This document shows, piece after piece, positions 1 to 5,759 of a stretch of 5,759 bases of DNA (the first letter of the stretch is position 1; every line of letters starts with the position of its first letter). Origin of the DNA: Gammaproteobacteria bacterium (GTDB taxonomy: Bacteria; Pseudomonadota; Gammaproteobacteria; Pseudomonadales; Azotimanducaceae); contig JAUIKX010000238.1 of the NCBI GenBank assembly GCA_030430515.1, positions 1 to 5,759 on the forward strand, read 5' to 3'. The position numbers were made by a program, and so were the translations under genes. The notes beneath the pieces are model-generated. The model searched no databases, was not told the DNA's origin, and saw only the letters and a list, made by a program, of their open reading frames with translations.

Positions 1-1
1 G

Positions 2-664
2 GCACATTCCAGATTGCTTGATGACGAGCAGAAAGCCGAGCAGCTCACCAACGCACTATCACGCCTCAAAGCAGAGCAGCGAGCGCTTCCGTCCAGACGT
101 GACGACGAAATCGCGGTGCTCGACAATCATCTGGCCAGACTGCGCCAGGAAATACTCAACCTCTCGCAGCGCCGCATGCAGTTCACGATGGGACGAACTG
201 AAGAGGTCTCGGCACCGGTTACCGGTCGCCTCACCGCCCTTCACCCGAGAGTGGGTGATCGAATCGTCGCAGGATCGGTGCAGGCGGCCATCGTACCTTC
301 CGGCAGCGGCCTGCGCGCGGAGCTCTACCTGCCTTCCAATGCGCTTGGCTATGCCAGAAGGAAGCAGTCGGTTCGCATCAGCGCCGAGCCTTTCCCCCAT
401 GAAAAATTCGGTCTCATCGAAGGGCGTCTGGAGTCTGTCGGCACAGTGCTTCAGGACGCCAGAGAGTTGCCGCTCACGCTGCCGGCAATAACGGGCAGCC
501 ACGTGTTCCGCTCGATCGCTTCTCTGAAAAGCCAGGCATTCACCATCGCCGGCCAACACTACGATCTGCAACCCGATATGCGCATCAGCGCAGACATACA
601 GCTTGAACAGCGCAAAGCGTGGGAATGGCTATTGGAACCACTACTGCAGGCCTGGCGCCGATGA
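2..664 (+). CDS. HlyD/CvaA-family membrane fusion protein of a type I secretion system (5' end cut off)
   Basis: This is the periplasmic adaptor that links an inner-membrane ABC exporter to an outer-membrane TolC-type channel. The frame is open through the left edge, so the N-terminal membrane anchor and first half are missing. CvaA-type proteins are about 400 residues; 220 are visible. Seen in order, numbering visible residues: a charged heptad-like coiled coil at about 5-60; the second half of the lipoyl/barrel-sandwich motif at about 71-102, starting APVTGRL and containing VGDRI; a beta-barrel segment at about 104-147 with the PFPHEKFGLIEG stretch typical of CvaA/RaxA adaptors; and a C-terminal end WEWLLEPLLQAWRR. 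The TTG at 14 is in frame but has no start signal and lies inside the coiled coil, so it is not the start. The stop codon overlaps the ATG of the exporter gene (ATGA at 661-664), which indicates one operon with translational coupling. The family is clear; the cargo is inferred from the next gene. Confidence 0.88.
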   Translation, partial: AHSRLLDDEQKAEQLTNALSRLKAEQRALPSRRDDEIAVLDNHLARLRQEILNLSQRRMQFTMGRTEEVSAPVTGRLTALHPRVGDRIVAGSVQAAIVPSGSGLRAELYLPSNALGYARRKQSVRISAEPFPHEKFGLIEGRLESVGTVLQDARELPLTLPAITGSHVFRSIASLKSQAFTIAGQHYDLQPDMRISADIQLEQRKAWEWLLEPLLQAWRR

Positions 665-2811
665 TTCACGGCATAAGTACGCTCAAGCGCCAAATGCCGG
701 TCATCCTTCAATCCGAAGCCGCCGAGTGTGGCCTCGCTTCGATCTGCATGATCGCCAGCTACCACGGTTATGAGCTCGACCTGATCAGAGCACGGCAGAA
801 TTTCAGCCTCTCCTTGAAAGGCTGCACCGCTGCAGATCTTGCACAGATCGCAAGCAGTATCGGTTTGCAGGCCCGCACCTACGCGCTCGAGGTCGACGAA
901 CTGCACCGGCTGCAAACCCCTGCCCTGCTTCACTGGGACATGAACCATTTCGTCGTGCTGAAGCGCAGATGCCGACGGGGCTACCTTATTCATGACCCTT
1001 CCAGAGGGAAGCGCATCATCAGCGATGCTGAGTTTGCTGATCATTTCACCGGCATTGCCATGGAGTTCAGCAGGTCGCCCGACTTCAAAGCAAGACGCCA
1101 AAAAGAAAGGCCGCGAATCTCACAGCTTCTCGGCTCGCTGGCCGGGCTGCCGCGTATCGTTGGCGAGCTTTTTACGCTCTCGCTGTTGATACAGACCCTG
1201 ATACTGCTTCAACCGTATCTCTTTCAGCTCGTAGTGGATGACGTGCTCGCCCGCCAGAGCGATCGGCTACTTTTCCCGGTGTGCATGGGGCTCGCATTCC
1301 TGGCCGCATTCACGGCCATTTCAGGCGCGGTCAGACAATGGTGCATGTCCGTGGTCAGCAGCAGACTGTCATACCAGCTCACCAGCAACGTCATGAATCA
1401 CCTCATCCGATTGCCTCTTGCCTACTTCGAGAAGCGCCACACCGGCGACATTCTGATGCGATTGAACTCCGTACAGGCGCTCCAGAACGCCCTGACGACC
1501 ACAATCGTCGCAGCCCTCATCGATGGACTTGTCGTCACGATGGCACTTTCAGCCATGCTGGTATACGACATAACGCTGGGTGTCATGGTGCTGGGCTTCA
1601 CTTCATGTGTGTTTGCAATCCGCCTGATCTGCTTTCCCTACCAACGACGCCTGCAGGAAGCGGCCATAAGCAATCAGGCAAAGGAACAGAGCTTCTCCAT
1701 TGAAACGCTTCGTTCCGTTCAGTCCCTGCGCATTGCCGGTGGTGAACAGTTTCGCATGCACCGTTGGTCCGGAGCCTTTTCAGCGGTGATCAACAGCCGC
1801 CTGCGGCTGGCACGTTTTGACATCTGTACACACACCGCTCAGCAGCTGATCGACGGCATCCAGCATGGCGCAGTACTCTATGTTGCAGCCCGTGGGATAC
1901 TGGCCGGCGATGGCCATTTCTCCATCGGCATGCTGTTCGCTTTTCTGGCATTCAAATCACGGTTCACTTCTCACGCTGGCGGGCTCGTAGAGCATGTCAT
2001 CAGCTTCAAGCTGCTCGATCTGCATCTGCAGAGATTGTCGGACATACTCTGGCAACAGGAAGACGTAACCTCAGGCAGCGCACTGAGCGGTGCTGTACCT
2101 GCTGGCTGCATCGAAGCGCAATCCCTCAGCTTCAGCTATTCAGACTTCGATGCACCGGTCATTAACGACACCAGCTTCCAGTTCAAAGAAGGGGAGATGG
2201 TCGCAATCATCGGCCCCTCTGGATCCGGCAAAACGACCCTCATGAAACTGTTGCTGGGCTTATACCGGCCAAGCAGCGGTTCGCTGCACATCGGAGGCAT
2301 CCAACTCACAAGACACAACATCCCATCGTGGCGCTCAACGGTCGGCGCTGTCCTGCAGGAAGATCAGCTGGTGTCGGGCACCATCGCTGACAATATTGCC
2401 TACCACTGCGAACGCTGCGACATGAGCCGCGTCGTCGATGCCGCCAAAGCTGCCGGCATCCATGGAGAAATCGAACATCAGCCCATGGGCTACCTTGCAC
2501 TGGTTGGAGACCTCGGATCGTCGCTTTCAGCCGGGCAGAAGCAGCGTTTGCTCATCGCTCGAGCGCTCTACCGACAGCCCGCAGTACTGCTGCTCGATGA
2601 AGGTACGGCCAATCTCGACGAGGAGAACGAAGAAAGGCTCGCGAATCTCATCACGGGTCTGCCAATGACCCGCATCGTCGTCGCTCACCGACCGGCGCTG
2701 GTGCGAAGAGCCGACCGGGTGTTCCGCCTATCTGCCGGAGGCCTTGCGGAGGTTTCAATTGAAGCCGATGAAGGGGAGCAACAGCCCGAAACCGCTCTAC
2801 AATCGTTATAA
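661..2811 (+). CDS. C39 peptidase-containing ABC exporter (CvaB/RaxB-type bacteriocin or peptide transporter)
   Basis: Inner-membrane ATP-driven exporter that removes a double-glycine leader from a small peptide and secretes it through the adjacent adaptor. It has 716 residues, normal for the family. The peptidase domain (about 10-135) keeps Gln17, the catalytic Cys23 in EAAECGLAS, His96 in HWDMNHFVVL and Asp112 in HDPSRG, so it should be active, unlike the degenerate C39-like domains of HlyB-type exporters. A membrane domain spans about 160-460 with several hydrophobic helices. The ATPase domain has Walker A GPSGSGKTT (518-526), Q-loop Gln566, signature LSAGQKQR (622-629), Walker B VLLLDE (642-647), D-loop NLD (651-653) and switch His676. 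I chose the ATG at 661 because it overlaps the adaptor stop and puts the C39 motifs at the usual distance from the N terminus; an upstream in-frame GTG at 619 would lie inside the adaptor gene. There is no strong ribosome site, which fits translational coupling. The substrate gene is not visible. Confidence 0.95.
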   Translation: MIHGISTLKRQMPVILQSEAAECGLASICMIASYHGYELDLIRARQNFSLSLKGCTAADLAQIASSIGLQARTYALEVDELHRLQTPALLHWDMNHFVVLKRRCRRGYLIHDPSRGKRIISDAEFADHFTGIAMEFSRSPDFKARRQKERPRISQLLGSLAGLPRIVGELFTLSLLIQTLILLQPYLFQLVVDDVLARQSDRLLFPVCMGLAFLAAFTAISGAVRQWCMSVVSSRLSYQLTSNVMNHLIRLPLAYFEKRHTGDILMRLNSVQALQNALTTTIVAALIDGLVVTMALSAMLVYDITLGVMVLGFTSCVFAIRLICFPYQRRLQEAAISNQAKEQSFSIETLRSVQSLRIAGGEQFRMHRWSGAFSAVINSRLRLARFDICTHTAQQLIDGIQHGAVLYVAARGILAGDGHFSIGMLFAFLAFKSRFTSHAGGLVEHVISFKLLDLHLQRLSDILWQQEDVTSGSALSGAVPAGCIEAQSLSFSYSDFDAPVINDTSFQFKEGEMVAIIGPSGSGKTTLMKLLLGLYRPSSGSLHIGGIQLTRHNIPSWRSTVGAVLQEDQLVSGTIADNIAYHCERCDMSRVVDAAKAAGIHGEIEHQPMGYLALVGDLGSSLSAGQKQRLLIARALYRQPAVLLLDEGTANLDEENEERLANLITGLPMTRIVVAHRPALVRRADRVFRLSAGGLAEVSIEADEGEQQPETALQSL

Positions 2812-2812
2812 T
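2807..2812 (+). promoter_or_regulatory. Candidate -10 element for the zinc exporter gene
   Basis: A perfect TATAAT lies over the exporter stop codon and is followed by GCCCCG, a GC-rich discriminator. A second -10-like hexamer, TACAAT, sits at 2798-2803. No good -35 is visible 16-18 bp upstream (the bases there are around GCCCGA) and there is no extended -10 TG. Transcription would start near 2819, giving a short leader of about 22 nt to the ATG at 2841. An activator-dependent or weak internal promoter is possible. Chance occurrence is also possible. Confidence 0.4.
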
Positions 2813-2840
2813 GCCCCGCGAAACAGATCCCGGACCAGCT

Positions 2841-3710
2841 ATGGCCCACGCACACCACGAACACGGCTCCGCAACGACGCTCAAGTACGCATTCATGATC
2901 ATTGCGGGTTTCATGCTGGTCGAAGCGATCGGCGGCTGGCTGGCCAACTCGCTCACCCTTCTGGCGGATGCCGGGCACATGTTTCTCGACGCGACAGCAC
3001 TCGGCTTCGCCTGGTACGCGGCCCACATCAGCACGCGGGATGACAATCAGAGCCTGTCTTACGGATACCATCGAGCCCAGGTACTGGCAGCGTTCGTAAA
3101 CGGCATCACTCTGGCGGCCCTGGTTCTGTTCATTCTGTGGGAAGCGCTCGGCCGTCTGCGCGCACCTGAGCCGATGAATGCGCCAACTGCTCTGATCATC
3201 GCGGTGCTCGGCATGCTGGTAAACATCGTCGCTTTCAAGCTGCTACATAGCGGCGAACAGAACATGAACGTCAGGGCAGCCATGCTGCACGTCATCGGCG
3301 ATATGCTGGGATCCGCCGCTGCCATCGCCGCAGCGCTGGTTGTCTACTTCACAGGCTGGTTGTATGCCGATCCTCTTCTCGCTCTGGTCATCGCAACCGT
3401 GCTCGGCCGGGGCGCCTATCAGGTACTGAAGGAAAGCGGCCACATTCTTCTGGAGGGCACTCCCGACAGCGTCGATGTCACGGAGATTCGTAACACCCTG
3501 ACGAGCAACGTACCGGGAGTGCTGGAGGTGCACCATGTTCATGCCTGGTCGCTCACCGCAGAGAAGCCTCTCCTCACGCTGCATGCGAACGTCGAGGAGG
3601 AGGTCGATATCCATAGTACGACGACGCAGATGAAAGACATCCTCAAAAAACGCTTCGGCATCGATCACTCGACCATTCAAGTCGAGCATGGGCCCTGCCC
3701 GGACCACTGA
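2841..3710 (+). CDS. zitB: ZitB-like cation diffusion facilitator, Zn2+/H+ antiporter
   Basis: Inner-membrane exporter that expels cytoplasmic zinc in exchange for protons and protects against zinc excess. It has 289 residues from the chosen start. It begins with a His-rich cytoplasmic tail (MAHAHHEH), followed by six predicted membrane segments to about residue 195 and a cytoplasmic ferredoxin-like C-terminal domain with VHHVHAWSL. The metal site is complete: HxxxD in TM2 (His46, Asp50, in LADAGHMFLD) and HxxxD in TM5 (His150, Asp154, in NVRAAMLHVIGD), the pattern of zinc-preferring members. The TM5 region and the C-terminal end (HSTIQVEHGPC) closely recall E. coli ZitB. An alternative in-frame ATG at 2811 overlaps the exporter stop (TAATG) and would add ten residues. 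I prefer 2841 because CDF proteins often begin directly with the His-rich tail, a weak GGA lies 6 nt upstream, and a TATAAT lies just before. The zitB name is by resemblance; other zinc or cobalt CDF names (czcD, dmeF) fit less well. Confidence 0.9.
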   Translation: MAHAHHEHGSATTLKYAFMIIAGFMLVEAIGGWLANSLTLLADAGHMFLDATALGFAWYAAHISTRDDNQSLSYGYHRAQVLAAFVNGITLAALVLFILWEALGRLRAPEPMNAPTALIIAVLGMLVNIVAFKLLHSGEQNMNVRAAMLHVIGDMLGSAAAIAAALVVYFTGWLYADPLLALVIATVLGRGAYQVLKESGHILLEGTPDSVDVTEIRNTLTSNVPGVLEVHHVHAWSLTAEKPLLTLHANVEEEVDIHSTTTQMKDILKKRFGIDHSTIQVEHGPCPDH

Positions 3711-3739
3711 GACGGGCCAACAAGTGAGGCCCTGACAAG

Positions 3740-5293
3740 CTACACCGGCGCTGGACCCGGAAACTGCTCCCGCAGGACACGCTTCAGTATTTTACCGCTG
3801 GGGTTTCTGGGAATTTCGTCGATGAACGCAGCGCCTTTGGGTTGTTTGAACGCGGCCAGCCGCCCCTGGCAATAGTTGACGACGTCTGCCTCTGTCAGCG
3901 AATCATTGCTTCGCACCACGATGGCAAACGGCGACTCCCCCCATTTGGCGCTTTCCTGGCCAATAACAGCCGCTTCAACGATATCCGGATGGGTCATCAG
4001 CACCGCTTCGATTTCTGCCGGGTAGACGTTCTCCCCACCGGAAATCACCATGTCTTTGATTCGATCCTGAATGAAGACGAAGCCTTCTTCGTCCATCACC
4101 GCCACGTCTCCCGTGTGCAGCCAGCCGTCGATGAGCGTATCTCGGGTCGCATCAGGCCGGTTCCAATACTCGATCATGATATGCGGCCCCTTGACCAGCA
4201 CTTCTCCAGCCTGGTCCGGCAGGCAGTTGTTGCCGTTCTCGTCCACGATCCGCACCTGGGTGTGAAAAAACGCCTTACCGGTGGAGCCGGGTTTACGCAG
4301 CGCGTTCTCACTGTCCATCAGACAAGCCGGCCCACACGTCTCCGTCAAACCGTACACCTGCAGAATTTCAATACCCATATCGGCGTACTGCTCGGTCAGC
4401 GAAACGGGGACCGGAGCTGCGCCTGTCATCATCCAGCGCAGGTGGCTCCGATCGTAGCGATCGAAGTCGGGCACCTGCAGCATGAAGTTCAACATGGCAG
4501 GCACTGCCAGGCCCGTGGTGATCCGTTCCTCCTGAATCAGCTCCCACGCCCGCACCGGGTCGAACGCGCGCATCACAACCGATGTCGCCCCTCGATAGAC
4601 GTTGGCCGCCAATGGCGACAATGCGCCCACATGGAACATCGGCAACGCTGCAAGATAACGATCAGCCTCGTAGTAGACTGCGTTTGCACCGATGGTGATC
4701 AGCGCCCATATCGCGGTACTGTGAGAATGGACTACGCCTTTCGGCAGACCCGTCGTGCCGGACGTATACATGATGTAGAGCATGTCGTCTCCGGATGCCC
4801 CCTGGGGGGGTTCCGCTTCGGTACCCGCCTCGCGGAACTCAGCGTAATCCTCAGCGAAGTAAGCCGTCTCGCCGTCGCCATTGATGTCAGCAACCTGAAG
4901 CCAGTGATCGATGTCCGTTTTGTCTCCACGCCCATGCAGTTCGGCGGCCACCTCGACGAATTCACTACCGAAGATCAGCCGTCTGGTGCCGCTGTCTTTC
5001 AGAATGAACTCGAGCTCATCCGCCACCAGGCGCCAGTTGAGTGGCACCACTACGGCACCGATCTTAGCCAGCGCGAAGTAGGACTCCATGAACTCTGCGC
5101 TGTTCATCAGAAGCAGGCCAACCCGGTCACCTTTCTGCAACCCTCCGGCGAGCATCTGATTCGCCAGCTGGTTGCTGCGTCGGTTGAGCGCCGAAAAAGA
5201 CAACCGCTCCCCGCTCACGCTGTCTACATAAGCGTCTCGATCCGGGTTCAGGAATGCCCGCTTCGTCAGAAAACCACCAAGATTGTCGTGCAC
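3740..5293 (-). CDS. AMP-forming acyl-CoA ligase (fatty or carboxylic acid-CoA synthetase)
   Basis: Activates a carboxylic acid with ATP to an acyl-adenylate and then transfers it to coenzyme A, probably in the cytoplasm as the entry step of beta-oxidation or another acyl-CoA pathway. It has 517 residues, the usual length. All core adenylation motifs are present: the phosphate-binding loop YTSGTTGLPKG (176-186), YGLTE (314-318), TGD (394-396, adenosine-ribose Asp396), the hinge region DRIKDMVISGGENVYPAEIE (410-429), and the catalytic Lys501 in NPSGK near the C terminus. The acid substrate cannot be read from the sequence; medium- or long-chain fatty acids or aromatic acids are all possible. 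The start is GTG, supported by GGAGAG six bases upstream and by an N terminus that fits the family (NLGGFLTKRAFLNPDRDAYVD). It is convergent with the zinc exporter, so it is a separate transcription unit. A dyad about 110 bp upstream of its start may be an operator. Confidence 0.93.
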   Translation of the reverse strand: MHDNLGGFLTKRAFLNPDRDAYVDSVSGERLSFSALNRRSNQLANQMLAGGLQKGDRVGLLLMNSAEFMESYFALAKIGAVVVPLNWRLVADELEFILKDSGTRRLIFGSEFVEVAAELHGRGDKTDIDHWLQVADINGDGETAYFAEDYAEFREAGTEAEPPQGASGDDMLYIMYTSGTTGLPKGVVHSHSTAIWALITIGANAVYYEADRYLAALPMFHVGALSPLAANVYRGATSVVMRAFDPVRAWELIQEERITTGLAVPAMLNFMLQVPDFDRYDRSHLRWMMTGAAPVPVSLTEQYADMGIEILQVYGLTETCGPACLMDSENALRKPGSTGKAFFHTQVRIVDENGNNCLPDQAGEVLVKGPHIMIEYWNRPDATRDTLIDGWLHTGDVAVMDEEGFVFIQDRIKDMVISGGENVYPAEIEAVLMTHPDIVEAAVIGQESAKWGESPFAIVVRSNDSLTEADVVNYCQGRLAAFKQPKGAAFIDEIPRNPSGKILKRVLREQFPGPAPV

Positions 5294-5299
5294 TCTGCG

Positions 5300-5305
5300 C
5301 TCTCC
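5300..5305 (-). promoter_or_regulatory. Ribosome binding site of the acyl-CoA ligase
   Basis: On the - strand the bases read GGAGAG, six bases before a GTG codon. This decides the start of the ligase at the GTG at 5293-5291 rather than at a downstream ATG. Confidence 0.75.
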
Positions 5306-5400
5306 AGAAATTTGCCAGGACGTAAATTCTGACGAAGCCGTACCAAACAGGCCAGCCCGCCACCCAACATTTGCCCTTTGCTACGACCAGGAACACCGCC

Positions 5401-5417
5401 TGTAACAAACGGTTACA
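5401..5417. promoter_or_regulatory. Dyad TGTAAC-N5-GTTACA, candidate operator
   Basis: Perfect 6-bp arms with a 5-bp spacer (TGTAACAAACGGTTACA), 108 bp upstream of the ligase start and about 30 bp upstream of the rightward -35. An AT-rich stretch ending in TGTACA (5424-5429) follows. Size and symmetry fit a dimeric repressor of the TetR or similar kind. I do not recognise a specific regulator. It could act on the ligase, on the rightward promoter, or on both. Confidence 0.4.
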
Positions 5418-5445
5418 AATTAAATGTACAAAAAGCTGCTCTACG

Positions 5446-5460
5446 TGTTGCACTGCAACA
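5446..5460. promoter_or_regulatory. Perfect 15-bp palindrome over a -35 element, candidate operator
   Basis: TGTTGCACTGCAACA has 7-bp perfect arms around a single central C. It fully contains the TTGCAC -35 hexamer (5448-5453) of the rightward promoter, so a bound protein would block RNA polymerase. TGC/GCA-rich dyads of this type are associated with PhaR, the polyhydroxyalkanoate regulator. That link is from memory and is only an inference here. Confidence 0.5.
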
Positions 5461-5475
5461 TCAAATCGCTACAAT
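5448..5475 (+). promoter_or_regulatory. Sigma-70 promoter with GC-rich discriminator
   Basis: TTGCAC (5448-5453), 16-bp spacer, TACAAT (5470-5475), followed by GCGCCCC. The GCGCC after the -10 is like that of rRNA P1 promoters and is typical of promoters under stringent or growth-rate control. Transcription would begin near 5482, directly before the foldable C-rich stretch. The -35 lies within a palindrome. Confidence 0.6.
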
Positions 5476-5481
5476 GCGCCC

Positions 5482-5616
5482 CGTTCCCGAGGGCTCCCCC
5501 CTCAGGCAACATACTGGCGTGGCGCGGACTCTCTCTCCCCTTCCTCCCTACCGCGTATGACAGTGCCGTTCGGCACTGTCGCCACGCCCTCCTCCCATTC
5601 TTCCCCATCACTTTTT
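5482..5616 (+). ncRNA. Candidate C-rich structured small RNA or structured 5' leader
   Basis: It starts at the predicted transcription start of the upstream promoter. By hand it folds as follows. SL1: CC and GAGGG (5486-5487, 5489-5493) pair with CCCTC and GG (5499-5503, 5505-5506), with one mismatch and a CUCCC loop. Closing stem: GGCGTGG (5516-5522) pairs with CCACGCC (5582-5588). Inside it are two hairpins: CGCGG (5523-5527) with CCGCG (5551-5555), holding a 23-nt loop with 21 pyrimidines in a row (5529-5549), and a perfect 9-bp stem 5559-5567/5572-5580 with a GUUC loop. This makes a three-way junction. The unpaired parts are rich in CCUCC-type anti-Shine-Dalgarno motifs (5494-5498, 5536-5549, 5588-5596). 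C-rich loops occur in known sRNAs such as Xanthomonas sX13. No intrinsic terminator is visible; the T5 at 5612-5616 has no hairpin directly before it, so the 3' end is a guess and a leader of a downstream gene is equally possible. Confidence 0.35.
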
Positions 5617-5630
5617 CGAACCATCCAAAC

Positions 5631-5689
5631 CTGTACAGAAAGAGCAGACACGAGAAAAAGGTCTACAGAACCTATACAGGCCTGGACAG
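5631..5689. repeat. Four degenerate CTGTACAG-like 8-mers in near-helical phase
   Basis: The copies are CTGTACAG (5631-5638, itself a perfect palindrome), GTCTACAG (5661-5668), CTATACAG (5672-5679) and CTGGACAG (5682-5689). Start-to-start distances are 30, 11 and 10 bp, close to whole helical turns, so bound proteins would face the same side. The last copy contains the -35 of the second promoter. The array looks like a multi-site operator for an unidentified regulator. With such short motifs, chance similarity is not excluded. Confidence 0.4.
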
Positions 5690-5749
5690 AACAGCCCGAA
5701 GAGTTACAATTTCGTTCAGGTAATGTCCAGATGGATCAGCTGTGTCCAG
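5682..5749. repeat. CTGGACA / TGTCCAG inverted and direct repeats around the second promoter
   Basis: CTGGACA at 5682-5688 has two exact reverse-complement copies, TGTCCAG at 5724-5730 and 5743-5749. The first pair is 42 bp apart start to start and brackets the promoter from the -35 to just past the expected start; the two TGTCCAG copies are 19 bp apart. The arrangement would suit a repressor binding on both sides of the start site. Confidence 0.35.
5683..5710 (+). promoter_or_regulatory. Second rightward sigma-70 promoter
   Basis: TGGACA (5683-5688), 16-bp spacer, TACAAT (5705-5710); each hexamer differs from consensus by one base. Transcription would start near 5717. An ATG at 5723 opens a frame to the right edge, but only 12 codons are visible and there is no clear ribosome site. 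The promoter most likely serves a gene beyond the window. Confidence 0.5.
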
Positions 5750-5759
5750 CCTAACCACG

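Larger units (their letters stand above)
5294..5759. other. Signal-rich intergenic region without a convincing protein gene
   Basis: About 466 bp between the ligase start and the right edge. Open frames cross it, but none shows a recognisable domain, a plausible ribosome site or protein-like composition; they are rich in Pro, Ser, Cys and Arg, as expected from reading CU-rich DNA. It holds the ligase ribosome site and leader (5294-5400), a dyad (5401-5417), a rightward promoter with a palindrome (5446-5475), a foldable C-rich stretch (5482-5616), and a repeat-rich stretch with a second rightward promoter (5630-5749). The two promoters point right, which suggests a + strand gene just beyond the window. 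Confidence 0.7.

Noticed and set aside
14..664. TTG at 14 as the true start of the adaptor protein
   Set aside because: The frame continues open to the left edge, there is no ribosome site in the visible bases, and the protein would lack its membrane anchor and half the barrel-sandwich domain.
3714..3732. GGGCC / GGCCC hairpin in the convergent gap as a bidirectional terminator
   Set aside because: The stem is only 5 bp with a 9-nt loop, there is no T tract on either strand, and another GGCCC at 3691-3695 could compete for the same arm.
3842..5332. A 496-codon + strand open frame antisense to the acyl-CoA ligase
   Set aside because: It lies almost wholly opposite a gene with every adenylation motif intact. 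The translation is rich in His, Arg and Val with no recognisable domain, as expected from the complement of a biased coding frame.
5630..5689. LexA (SOS) box or lux box in the CTGTACAG region
   Set aside because: The CTG-N10-CAG spacing of gammaproteobacterial LexA sites is not met, and no 20-bp lux-type palindrome is complete; only short arms match.
5424..5723. A 99-codon + strand frame beginning MYKKLLYVLHCN as a small peptide gene or exporter cargo
   Set aside because: It has no ribosome site, begins upstream of the predicted promoter, lacks a double-glycine leader, and runs through the pyrimidine-rich foldable stretch.
5723..5759. Start of a protein gene at ATG 5723
   Set aside because: Only 12 codons are visible, AGG lies just 2 nt upstream, and the leader would be about 6 nt. 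It cannot be judged without sequence to the right.

Overview
The window looks like chromosomal DNA from a moderately GC-rich proteobacterium, most likely a gammaproteobacterium. The reasons are a CvaB/RaxB-type peptide exporter, a ZitB-like zinc exporter, and sigma-70 promoters of the TA(T/C)AATGC(G/C)CC kind. I cannot name the genus.

Layout: (1) Positions 2-2811, + strand, carry the 3' half of a HlyD/CvaA-family membrane fusion protein. It overlaps by ATGA with a complete ABC exporter that has an intact N-terminal C39 peptidase domain. Together these are two parts of a type I secretion machine that cuts double-glycine leaders and exports peptides such as microcins or RaxX-like signals. No substrate peptide and no TolC-type outer membrane channel are visible. 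(2) Positions 2841-3710, + strand, carry a ZitB-like cation diffusion facilitator, a Zn2+/H+ antiporter. It follows the exporter immediately. A perfect TATAAT lies across the exporter stop codon, so this gene may also be transcribed on its own. (3) Positions 3740-5293, - strand, carry a complete AMP-forming acyl-CoA ligase, convergent with the zinc exporter across a 29-bp gap. (4) Positions 5294-5759 hold about 466 bp with no convincing protein gene but many signals. These are a 17-bp dyad upstream of the ligase, a rightward promoter whose -35 lies inside a perfect 15-bp palindrome, a candidate structured C-rich RNA, and a second rightward promoter surrounded by phased CTGNACAG-like repeats.

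How the parts fit: the exporter pair forms one operon, with the zinc exporter probably partly read through from it. The ligase is a separate unit that activates fatty or other carboxylic acids. The right-hand intergenic region is the most unusual part. Its folding potential (a three-way junction with a 23-nt pyrimidine loop, plus exposed anti-Shine-Dalgarno CCUCC stretches) suggests either a small regulatory RNA or a long structured 5' leader of a gene beyond the right edge.
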